NCBI GenBank assembly: GCA_963791905.1
Contig: CAWBTX010000002.1
Coordinates: 372,001 to 436,000, forward strand
Reading direction: 5' to 3'
DNA: 64,000 nt
Source: Gaiellasilicea sp963791905
GTDB lineage: Bacteria; Actinomycetota; Thermoleophilia; Gaiellales; Gaiellaceae
This document shows, one piece after another, positions 47,521 through 55,937 of the stretch. Position 1 is the first letter of the stretch, and each line of letters begins with the position of its first letter. The translations under genes and the position numbers were made by a program. The notes below the pieces were generated by a model that saw nothing but the letters and a program-made list of their open reading frames with translations, ran no database searches and was not told the origin of the DNA.

Positions 47521-48298
47521 GGGTACGGGACGCGTACCGGCTCGATCGCCGTAGCGCGGCCCGACGCGTCGCACTCGAGTAGCGCGCCCTCGATGCGGAC
47601 GCCGCCCTCCGCCGTCTCGAAGCGGACCGGCATTCCCGTGCGCATGCGGTGGATCGCGAGGTCGGCCTTGACCCCGATGACGGAGTCGTGCGGGCCCGGT
47701 CATGCCGACGTCGGTCATGGCGGCCGTGCCTCCGGGCTGGATGCGGGCGTCGGCGGTCTGGACGTGCGTGTGCGTGCCGAGGACGGCGGTGACGCGGCCG
47801 TCGAGCCAGTGCGCCAGCGCGACCTTCTCGCTCGTCGCCTCGGCGTGGACGTCGACGACGATCACATCCGCCTGCGCGCGCGCCTCGTCGACGAGCCCGT
47901 CGATCAACTCGAACATGTCCGTCGCGGGCGAGAGGAAGAGCGAGCCCATGACGTTGATCACGGCCACCTTCTGGCCGTCGGCGGCGACCGCGACCGTCGA
48001 GCCCGCGGCCAGGCGCGGACGAGGCGAGGTTCGCGGGCCGGACGACGCGCTCGGAGCCCGACAGGTACGGGTTGATCTCCTTCCGCCGCCAGGTGTGATT
48101 GCCGAGCGTGATCACGTCCGCGCCGGCGGCGAGGAGCCGCTCGGCGAGCTTCGGCGTGATCCCCACGCCGTCGGCGATGTTCTCGCCGTTCAGGACGCAG
48201 AAGCCGACGCCGTGCTCCTCCCGCAGGTCGCGCAGGCGCGCCTCGACGGCGTTGCGGCCGGCCGAGCCGACCACGTCTCCGACGAAGAGGATCCTCAG
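47517..48298 (-). CDS. ymdB: YmdB-family metallophosphoesterase
   Basis: RILFVGDVVGSAGRNAVEAR, CVLNGENIADGVGITPKLAE, GADVITLGNHTWRRKEINPY, VVDVHAEATSEKVALAHWLD and AVLGTHTHVQTADARIQPGG give every metal-binding motif. TPxxDxFE-like PATDMFELIDGLVDEARAQA is also present. Shifts near 48015 and 47700. About 258 residues. The natural start (RILFV) has only CTG at 48298; the first GTG is at 48274 inside the first strand. 2',3'-cyclic nucleotide phosphodiesterase in the characterised homologue. Confidence 0.88.
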
Positions 48299-48302
48299 CG
48301 CG

Positions 48303-49133
48303 TTACCGAATCGAGAGCGTGGCCGCCGGATGCACCTCGAGCGTCACGTTGTTCCCGGCGTCCTGGGTGTGGCGGGCGAGTGCCTGGTACTGGACCTTCG
48401 AGAGGTCGAGCAGCATGCCGATCTTGGAGCGGCCGGACGCGACGCCGGCGCCGACGGTGAGAGCCGGATCGGGGCGCAGGTGCGTCAGCGAGACGACGAC
48501 GGACGGAGCCTCGTGCGGACGAATGTCGATTCGGGCGCCCTGCACGCGGTTCGAGACGACGTAGTCCGAGATCCCGACGACGACGCCGTCGACCGGGGCG
48601 TAGACGTCCGTGCCCGCGGCCGCGCCGACGTCGAGCGCCGAGGTGCCGGGCCCGTTGCTGCCGCTCAGCTGGAACCAGACGAGCCCGTCCTTCCGCGTGC
48701 CGGCGATCCGATGCCAGAGCCGCGAGAACAGGCCGGCGTTGCCCTGGCGGCCAACCGGGTCGAGCGTCAGCGCGCCGGCGCCGGCTCGGTGGTAGCCGAT
48801 CGCGGTCACGGTGCTCTGCGCGACCGGCAGCTGCAGACGCAGGGCCCCAACCGTGGCGACGATCTGCGCCTGCGGCCGCCCGCCGGGCAACGCGCTCGCC
48901 GCTGCGAGCGGACGGGCGGTCGACGCGGCCGAGCCGAAGGCGGTCAGAAGCAGGGTCAGCAGCAGGACCGCCGAAACGAGAACGGCGAAGACGATGCGTC
49001 TGGTCGCGACGGTCCGCGGTGCGGGCCGGGCGACGCCTGCGCGCGCGTAGACGAGCCGCGTCGCGGTGTCGGGCCGAAGCCATGCGCGGCACCATAGCCG
49101 ACCCTTCACCAGCAAGCTTCCACAAGCTGACAT
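48303..49133 (-). CDS. Membrane-anchored M23-like (LytM) domain protein, catalytic residues degenerate
   Basis: 276 residues, intact, ATG 49133 (GTG 49109 also possible). One N-terminal helix RRIVFAVLVSAVLLLTLLLT, a linker domain (AQIVATVGALRLQLPVAQST), then an M23-like barrel: GPGTSALDVGAAAGTDVYAP, VDGVVVGISDYVVSNRVQGA, VVVSLTHLRPDPALTVGAGV. The zinc motif HxxxD is replaced by SALD (no first His) and the HxH motif is incomplete (LTHLR), so hydrolase activity is doubtful. Possibly a regulator of cell-wall enzymes, as for EnvC/NlpD. Confidence 0.7.
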   Translation of the reverse strand: MSACGSLLVKGRLWCRAWLRPDTATRLVYARAGVARPAPRTVATRRIVFAVLVSAVLLLTLLLTAFGSAASTARPLAAASALPGGRPQAQIVATVGALRLQLPVAQSTVTAIGYHRAGAGALTLDPVGRQGNAGLFSRLWHRIAGTRKDGLVWFQLSGSNGPGTSALDVGAAAGTDVYAPVDGVVVGISDYVVSNRVQGARIDIRPHEAPSVVVSLTHLRPDPALTVGAGVASGRSKIGMLLDLSKVQYQALARHTQDAGNNVTLEVHPAATLSIR

Positions 49134-49257
49134 CGTCCGTGGCGGGCCCGAGCGCCGAGTCCTCGAAGAGGGCGGCGAGGTCGCTGCGATGAACGGGGCC
49201 GGGCCGCGCGCTCACGGGGCGCACCGTACGGGCGGCCCAGGACGGTGCCGCTCGGGG

Positions 49258-49359
49258 TTTGTGTTCCAGGAACACAAGCTTCGTTCGGCGGCGCGGTTTC
49301 GGGCTCAACCAGGCGGCTGGGCGGACGACGGGCAGTCGCTTGTGTTCCTGGATACAAGG
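49258..49359. repeat. Paired palindrome element upstream of hemB
   Basis: First copy 49258-49278: TTTGTGTTCC-A-GGAACACAAG. Second, degenerate copy 49339-49358: CTTGTGTTCC-T-GGATACAAG (one base lost in the right arm). Cores 81 nt apart. The spacer holds CGTTCGG (49282-49288) and GGTTTCGGG (49295-49303), shared with the paaB/paaC pair. The 257-bp gap 49134-49390 contains nothing else recognised except presumably the hemB promoter. Confidence 0.8.
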
Positions 49360-49390
49360 TCGGGTCCAACCCGCTGGCGTAACCTTCAGC

Positions 49391-50349
49391 GTGAGCTCGT
49401 TCCCGGTCACGCGGCTGCGGCGGCTGCGCCGCACCGACGCCCTCCGCTCGCTCGTCCGCGAGACCAGGCTCGACCTCGACGACTTCGTGATGCCGCTCTT
49501 CGCCTGCCCGGGCGAGGGCGTCGTCCGGCCCGGTCGACGGGCCTGGACGGGATCGCCCAGAGCTCCGTCGACGAGCTCGTCCGCGAGGCCGGCGAGCTCG
49601 CGTCCCTCGGCGTGAAGGCCGTGCTCCTCTTCGGCATCCCGGAGGAGAAGGACGAGGAGGGCTCGGGCGCCTGGGACGACGACGGCATCGTCCAGCGCGC
49701 GCTCCGCGCGCTGCGGGCGGAGCATCCCGAGCTCGTCCTGATCACCGACGTCTGCCTCTGCGAGTACACCGCGCACGGCCACTGCGGCGTGCTGCGGGAC
49801 GGCGAGGTCGTGAACGACGAGACGCTCGACCTGCTCGCGCGCACGGCCGTCTCGCACGTCGACGCCGGCGCCGACGCCGTCGCGCCGAGCGACATGATGG
49901 ACGGCCGCGTCGGCGCGATCCGCGAGGCGCTGCCGGAGACGCCGATCGTCGCCTACTCCGCGAAGTACGCCTCCGCCTTCTACGGGCCGTTCCGCGAGGT
50001 GGCGGAGTCGGCGCCGCAGGAGGGCGACCGCCGCGGCTACCAGATGGATCCCGCGAACGCGCGCGAGGCGCTGCGCGAGTGCGAGCTCGACCTCGACGAG
50101 GGCGCCGACGTCCTGATGGTCAAGCCGGCGCTCCCCTACCTCGACGTCATCCGCGCCGTGCGCGAGAGCTTCGACTGCCCGGTCGCGGCCTACAACGTCT
50201 CGGGCGAGTACGCGATGGTGAAGGCGGCCGCCGCGCGCGGCTACCTGGACGAGCGGCAGGCCGCGCTCGAGTCGCTGACCGCGATCAAGCGCGCCGGCGC
50301 CGATCTCGTCTTCTCGTACTGGACGAAGGACCTGGCCCGGTGGCTCTGA
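49391..50349 (+). CDS. hemB: Delta-aminolevulinic acid dehydratase (porphobilinogen synthase)
   Basis: GTG 49391 (SSFPVTRLRRLRRTDALRSL). LDLDDFVMPLFACPGEG; after single-base gains near 49525 and 49540, GVKAVLLFGIPEEKDEEGSG; LITDVCLCEYTAHGHCG (zinc cysteines); ADAVAPSDMMDGRVGAIREA; active-site lysines in VAYSAKYASAFYGPFREV and ADVLMVKPALPYLDVIRA. About 319 residues. Condenses two aminolevulinate molecules. Overlaps hemL by 10 nt. Confidence 0.93.
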
Positions 50350-51606
50350 AGCAGCGCAGCGAGCTCGCCCGCCGCGCGGAGAGCGTGATCCCGGGCGGCG
50401 TCAACTCGCCGGTGCGCGCGATGCGCGCCGTCGGGCTCGACGAGCCGGTCTTCATGCGCAGCGGCTCGGGCTCGACGATCGAGGACGTCGACGGCAAGCG
50501 CTACGTCGACTGGGTGATGTCGTGGGGGCCGCTCGTCTTCGGCCACGCCGACGCCGAGACGCTCGCGGCGATCGACGCCGCCGCCCGCCGCGGCACCACC
50601 TTCGGCGCGCCGACCGAGGCGGAGGTCGAGCTCGCGGAGGAGATCGTCGACGCCGTGCCGTCGGTCGAGCTCGTCCGGCTCGTCTCCTCCGGGACCGAGG
50701 CGACGATGAGCGCGATCCGGCTCGCGCGCGCGGCGACGAGCCGCGACCGCATCCTCAAGTTCGCCGGCGGCTACCACGGCCACGTCGACTCGCTGCTCGC
50801 GAGCGCCGGCTCCGGGCCTCGCGACGCTGGGCATCCCGTCGAGCCCGGGCGTGCCCACCGGCGTGACCGCGGACACGATCGTGACCGCCTACAACGACGT
50901 CGACGCCGCCGCGGCCGCGGTCGAGCGCTACGGCGAGGGCCTGGCGGCGATCGTCGTCGAGCCCGTCGCCGGGAACATGGGCGTCGTCCCGCCGGTCGCC
51001 GGGCTTCCTCGAGGCGCTGCGCGCGCTCTGCGACGCGTGCGGCGCGCTGCTCGTCTTCGACGAGGTGATCACCGGCTTCCGCGTCGCGCGCGGCGGCGCG
51101 CAGGAGCGCTTCGGCGTCACGCCGGACCTGACGATCCTCGGCAAGATCGTCGGCGGCGGCCTGCCCGCCGCGGCGTTCGGCGGCCGCGCCGACGTGATGG
51201 AGACGGCTGGCCCCGGCCGGCGACGTCTACCAGGCGGGGACGCTCTCCGGGCAATCCGCTCGCGACGGCGGCGGGCATCTCGGTCCTCCGGCGCCTGCGC
51301 GACCCCGAGGTCTACGAGCAGCTCGAGCAGAAGGGCGCGCGCCTCGAGGCGGGCCTGCGCCCGTTCGGCCGCGTGCACCGCGTCGGGGCGATGGCGACGC
51401 TCTTCCTCGTCGACGGCGGCATCCGCACGTTCGCGGACGTGCAGCGCTGCGACACCGAGCGGTACGGCGCGCTGTTCCGCCACCTGCTCGAGCGCGGCAT
51501 CTACATCGCTCCGTCGCAGTTCGAGTGCCTGTTCGTCTCGCTCGCGCACTCGGACGAGGACATCGACCGCACCGTCGAGGCCGTTGGCGAGTTCTTCGAC
51601 GCCTGA
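50340..51606 (+). CDS. hemL: Glutamate-1-semialdehyde 2,1-aminomutase (frameshifted)
   Basis: GTG 50340. SELARRAESVIPGGVNSPVR, DVDGKRYVDWVMSWGPLVFG, VRLVSSGTEATMSAIRLARA, KFAGGYHGHVDSLLASAGSG, CGALLVFDEVITGFRVARGG, and PLP lysine in LTILGKIVGGGLPAAAFGGR; then YQAGTLSGNPLATAAGISVL. One-base gains near 50815, 51003, 51212 and 51246. About 420 residues. Supplies 5-aminolevulinate to HemB; gene order hemB-hemL is a tetrapyrrole operon. Confidence 0.92.
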
Positions 51607-52061
51607 GCTCTGGGACACGATCGCCGTCGAGGCGGCGGCGGAGAGCCCCGTCTGGGGCGAGGCTCTGCGCGGAGCGACCCGAGCGCGAGCCGGTCTTCTC
51701 ACCGTCGCGCCGGCCCGGTTCGCGCTCGGCCTCGAGTCGATCTACGAGGGGTACCTGCTCCACTACGGCCTTCCCCGGGGCCGCTCCCGCCTGTTCGAGC
51801 CCGAGGACGAGGACGTCGCGCTCCTGCTCGGCGACTACCTGTACGCGCACGGGCTCGTGCGGATCGCCGTCGCTCGGCGAGGTCGACGCGGTGGCCGCGC
51901 TCGCGGAGCTGATCTCGACGTGCGCGCACCTGCGCGGCGAGCGCACGGACGGCGACGGGGACGGGGAGGCGTGGATCGGCGCCGCACGCCGGCTCGGCGG
52001 CGACCCGGATCCTGCGGCGGTCGAGCGTGCGCTCGCCGCCCACGCCGCGCGCATGGCTTGA
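51584..52061 (+). CDS. Hypothetical protein downstream of hemL (frameshifted)
   Basis: Possible TTG start at 51584 inside the hemL end. LWDTIAVEAAAESPVWGEAL, LGLESIYEGYLLHYGLPRGR, LFEPEDEDVALLLGDYLYAH, then after a one-base gain near 51872, SLGEVDAVAALAELISTCAH and GGDPDPAAVERALAAHAARM. About 158 residues, mostly helical, no cysteine cluster. Family not recognised; position suggests a role linked to haem synthesis or to the following dehydrogenase. Confidence 0.6.
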
Positions 52062-52092
52062 ATCGCGGCTGACGCGGGCAGAGAATGCGCCC

Positions 52093-53390
52093 GTGGCCGA
52101 GCCGAGCGCTCCCGTCGCAGATCCCCGCGCACGGCAGGCGGGCAGCGCCGAGACGAACCCCTTCCAGGCGGTCACGCTCTTCTTCGACCGCGCCGCCGAC
52201 CACATCGGCCTCGGCGACGAGATGCGCGAGATCCTGCGGACGTCCTACCGCGAGCTGACGGTGCAGGTGCCCGTCCGGATGGACGACGGCCGCCTCGAGG
52301 TCTTCACGGGCTACCGCGTCCAGCACAACGCCGCCCGCGGCCCCTACAAGGGCGGCATCCGCTACCACCCGGACGCCGACATCGACGAGGTGCGCGCGCT
52401 CGCCGCGCTGATGACCTGGAAGACCGCGCTCGTCGACGTCCCGTTCGGCGGCGCGAAGGGCGGCGTCCAGTGCGACGCGGCGACGATGAGCCTGGGCGAG
52501 AAGCAGCGGCTGACGCGCCGCTTCACGAACACGATCAGCTACCTGCTCGGCGTCAACCGCGACATCCCCGCGCCCGACGTGAACACCGACGCGCAGACGA
52601 TGGCGTGGATGATGGACGCCTACTCCGCGCGCTACGGCTACACGCCGGCGATCGTGACCGGGAAGCCGGTCGAGCTCGGCGGCTCGCTCGGCCGCGACGC
52701 GGCCACGGGCCGCGGGTGCGTCTACTGCCTCGCGGAGGCTGCGCGGGACTACGGCATCGCGCTCGACGGCGCGACCGTCGCGGTCCAGGGCTTCGGCAAC
52801 GTCGGCTCCTGGTTCGCTCGGCTCGTCGCCGGAGCTGGGCTGCCGGGTCGTCGCCGTCTCGGACGTGAGGGGCGGCATCCTCCGGCAGGACGGCCTCGAC
52901 GTCGAGGCCGTCGCTACGATCACGTTCGCGAGTCCGGCTCGGTCGTGGACGCACCCGGGACCGAGGCGATCTCGAACGAGGAGCTGCTCGAGCTCGACGT
53001 CGACGTCCTCGTCCCGGCTGCGCTCGACCGCGTCATCCACTCGGACAACGCCGCGCGGGTCAAGGCGCGAATGATCGTGGAGGCTGCGAACCATCCCGTC
53101 ACACCGGCGGCGGACGAGATCCTCGAGGCCGCCGGCGTCATCGTGATCCCGGACATTCTCGCCAACGCCGGCGGCGTCACCGTCTCGTACTTCGAGTGGG
53201 TGCAGAACATCCAGCAGTTCCGCTGGGACGAGGAGCAGGTGAACGGCGAGCTGCGCAAGCGCATGGTCGCCGGATGGCGGAACGTCTACGGGCGTGCGAC
53301 GACGGACGGGATTCCGCTTCGGCTGGCCGCGTTCGCGATCGCGTCGAGCGCGTCGAGCACGCCGACAAGCTACGCGGCTACGCCTCCTGA
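52093..53390 (+). CDS. Glu/Leu/Phe/Val dehydrogenase (glutamate dehydrogenase type, frameshifted)
   Basis: GTG 52093. VQHNAARGPYKGGIRYHPDA, LMTWKTALVDVPFGGAKGGV (catalytic Lys region), GVNRDIPAPDVNTDAQTMAW, TGKPVELGGSLGRDAATGRG, NAD(P) fold VAVQGFGNVGSWFARLVA, and NAGGVTVSYFEWVQNIQQFR. Shifts near 52829, 52915 and 53340. About 430 residues. Oxidatively deaminates glutamate (or the reverse); length and PVELGGSLGR favour glutamate. Confidence 0.9.
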
Positions 53391-53405
53391 GTTAGGCTGG
53401 GCCTG

Positions 53406-53546
53406 ATGACCGCCTGGCTGCTCGCTCAGACCGCCGCCGAGGAAGGCAAGCACATCATCACGGCCATGCTGATCGTCGGCCTGATCTTCATCGCGGTGAT
53501 CGCCATCGGCGAGACGTCGCGGGCGCTGCGCCACCGCCGCCACTAG
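53406..53546 (+). CDS. Small single-pass membrane protein (46 residues)
   Basis: ATG 53406: TAWLLAQTAAEEGKHIITAM, helix LIVGLIFIAVIAIGETSRAL, basic tail RHRRH, stop TAG 53544. Sixteen bases after the dehydrogenase stop. The regular order (polar N-terminus, 16-residue helix, arginine/histidine tail) argues for a real gene. Function unknown. Confidence 0.55.
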   Translation: MTAWLLAQTAAEEGKHIITAMLIVGLIFIAVIAIGETSRALRHRRH

Positions 53547-53593
53547 CTCTCCCTCTCTGGACGCTCGCCGCTCGCCCGACGACACTTCGGACG

Positions 53594-53941
53594 ATGCGCG
53601 AGCTGCCGTCCGGCACGGTCACGTTCCTCTTCACAGACATCGAGGGCTCGACGCGCCTGCTGCACGAGCTCGGCGATGGGTACGCGGACGTGCTCGCGGA
53701 GCATCGTCGCCTCCTGCGCGACGCCTTCGCACGCCACCGTGGGGTTGAGGTCGACACCCAGGGCGACGCGTTCTTCGTCGCATTCGCGCGCGCGTCAGAC
53801 GCGCTTGCGGCGGCCGACGCCGCGCAGCGTGCGCTTGCGGACGGTCCCGTGCGCGTCCGGATCGGCGTCCACACAGGCGAGCCGCTCGTCACTAACGTCC
53901 TGGATGACATCGACCGCTGGCTGGCTGAGCTGGACGCCTGA
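53594..53941 (+). CDS. Class III adenylate/guanylate cyclase, C-terminally truncated
   Basis: 115 residues. RELPSGTVTFLFTDIEGSTR (first metal Asp), VEVDTQGDAFFVAFA (second metal Asp) and VRIGVHTGEPLVTN are cyclase homology domain. The normal continuation GYVGxDVxRAARI is missing: after EPLVTN comes NVLDDIDRWLAELDA and a stop 4 bp from the end of the convergent S9 gene. Very similar in sequence to the start of the cyclase at 55938. Probably a truncated remnant, though intact as an open frame. Confidence 0.7.
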   Translation: MRELPSGTVTFLFTDIEGSTRLLHELGDGYADVLAEHRRLLRDAFARHRGVEVDTQGDAFFVAFARASDALAAADAAQRALADGPVRVRIGVHTGEPLVTNVLDDIDRWLAELDA

Positions 53942-53945
53942 CCGC

Positions 53946-55876
53946 TTAGCCGAGGTGCTCGGCGAAGAAGCCGACGATCCGGTCGTAGCAGGTGACGCGG
54001 TTCCCGAGCTTCAGGACGTCGTGCCCCTCGTCCTCGAAGACGAGGTAGTCCACGTCCTTGCCCTGCGCGCGGAGGTGCTCGACGAGGTCGCGCGACTCCT
54101 GCTCGACGACGCGAGGATCGTTCTGGCCCTGGATCACGAGCAGCGGCGCCGTGATCTCCTCGATGCGCGTGCGCGGCGAGCGCTCGACGAGGAAGTCGCG
54201 ATCGCGCACCGGGTCGCCCAGCGCGAGGGCGAAGAGCGGCTTCCAGGTCTCCGGAATCCGCTCGCCGAACGTCAGCAGGTCGTACGGGCCGAACATGTCC
54301 ACCGCCGCCCGCCAGAGCTCGGGATGGCGCGAGGCGAGCATCAGCGTCATGTAGCCGCCGTACGAGCGCCCCACGACACCGGCGCGCAACGTGTCGACGA
54401 GCTCGTCCTCGGGAAGCACCTCGGTCATCGCATGCACGTGGTCGAGCAGGTCCTGACCGCCCCAGTCGCGGTCGACGCGCGTCGTATAGTCGAGGCCGTA
54501 GCCGCTCGAGCCGCGGGCGTTCGGGACGAACACCGCGAAGCCCTCGAGCGTGAGGATCTGGATCAGCGGCATCGAGAACCACGCGAAGTTGGGGCGCTCC
54601 TGGCTCTGGGGACCGCCGTGCACGTAGTACACGAGCGGTCGCGCTCCCTCGTAGCCGAGCTCGGGCGAGGGGCGGTAGAGGCGCGCCGAGACTCGTAGCC
54701 CGTCGTGCGACTCGAACGACGCGTCCTCCCCGGCCGAGAGGAGCTCCGAGGCGAGGCCGAGGACACGCTCACGCGTGCGCCGCTGCGGCGCCGCGGCCCC
54801 CGGCGAGAGCAGGTAGAGCTGCGTCGGGTCGGTCGCGGTGCAGAAGGAGACGGCGTACGCCCCGCTCCCCTCGTCGTAATGCAGGCCGTGGTGCACACCA
54901 CCCGCGAGGTCTCCCTCGCCGACGAGAACGCGCTCGACGCGTGAGCGCCCTTGCAGCTTCGTCGAGCCGCGCCTGGTAGATCCAGGAACAGCCGTCGATG
55001 TTGAACGTGACGGCGTAGCCGAGGCCCTCGAGATGCCTGATGCCCTCGAGCTCCCCGTCGCCGCGGTGCACGATCCCGTCGATCGACACCGGCTCGACCT
55101 CGTCCGGGCTGTCGAAGGCGAGATACCCAGGGCTCCCTGCGTCGTCGAAGACGGTCGACGTGAGCAGGATGCCCCTCGCCGCTCACCGTCGCGTGCGCCG
55201 AGCCGAGGCCGGTGAGCGGGTAGTCCTTCCCGTCCTCGCGCTCGTCGAGCAGGGTGCCCAGCAGGACGCGTCGGTCGCCGTTCGCGTCGAGCTCGTAGAG
55301 GACGACGTCCCCGGCCGTGTAGCCGTCGGCGAGGAAGACACGCGAGTGGTCGGTCGTCCAGGCGGCGACGTAGGCGCCGTACGCGCTCTGCCCGATCGTC
55401 TCGACGGCGCCGGTCTCGAGATCGACCCGGTAGGCGAAGTTCATCGCCTCCTCCCGAGACTGGACGTTGAAGTACGCGGTCGACGGTGTCTCGATCGACG
55501 TCGAGCAGGCCCGAGCGGCGGCCGCCGAACGACTCCTCCGCGAGTGGCTCCGGGAAGCCGCCGGCGATCGGGATGAGGTACGGCTGGTAGTTCTCGTCGC
55601 CGTCCCGGTCGATCATGACCACGATGCGCTCGAGCTTCGGGAGCACGGAGAACGAGTAGCCGGTGAGCAGCTCAGGGTTCTGGAGCGCGAGCTGCGGCGG
55701 CAGCAGCGGCTCGGGCACGCCGCCTGCCTCGTCCATCGCGTAGAGGCTGAGGTGACCCGAGAGGTTGGAGAGGAAGTAGACGCGCCCTTCGGCCAACTGC
55801 GGCTCGACGAAGAGCCGCGCCGAGAGCAGCGACTCGATGCGATTCGCCGTGAGGCTCGCCTGGTATCGACAGCCAC
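53946..55876 (-). CDS. Prolyl oligopeptidase family (S9) serine peptidase (frameshifted)
   Basis: Start probably GTG 55876. N-terminal beta-propeller: LFVEPQLAEGRVYFLSNLSG, YSFSVLPKLERIVVMIDRDG, RVDLETGAVETIGQSAYGAY. C-terminal alpha/beta hydrolase: LVYYVHGGPQSQERPNFAWF, FAVFVPNARGSSGYGLDYTT, nucleophile GVVGRSYGGYMTLMLASRHP, Asp in LVIQGQNDPRVVEQESRDLV, His in YLVFEDEGHDVLKLGNRVTC. Shifts near 54955, 55160, 55490 and 55860. About 640 residues. Cytoplasmic acylaminoacyl/oligopeptidase activity expected. Confidence 0.88.
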
Positions 55877-55937
55877 GCCGAGGCTCGTCGAGGCAGGCCG
55901 CGCACTGGATGCGGAGGCCCGCGTTCGAAACTGGGCA

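Noticed and set aside
31900..53400. Programmed +1 frameshifting as an explanation for the many frame breaks
   Set aside because: The breaks hit unrelated housekeeping genes several times each, share no slippery site or downstream structure that I can see, and are absent from long neighbouring stretches. Sequence error is simpler.
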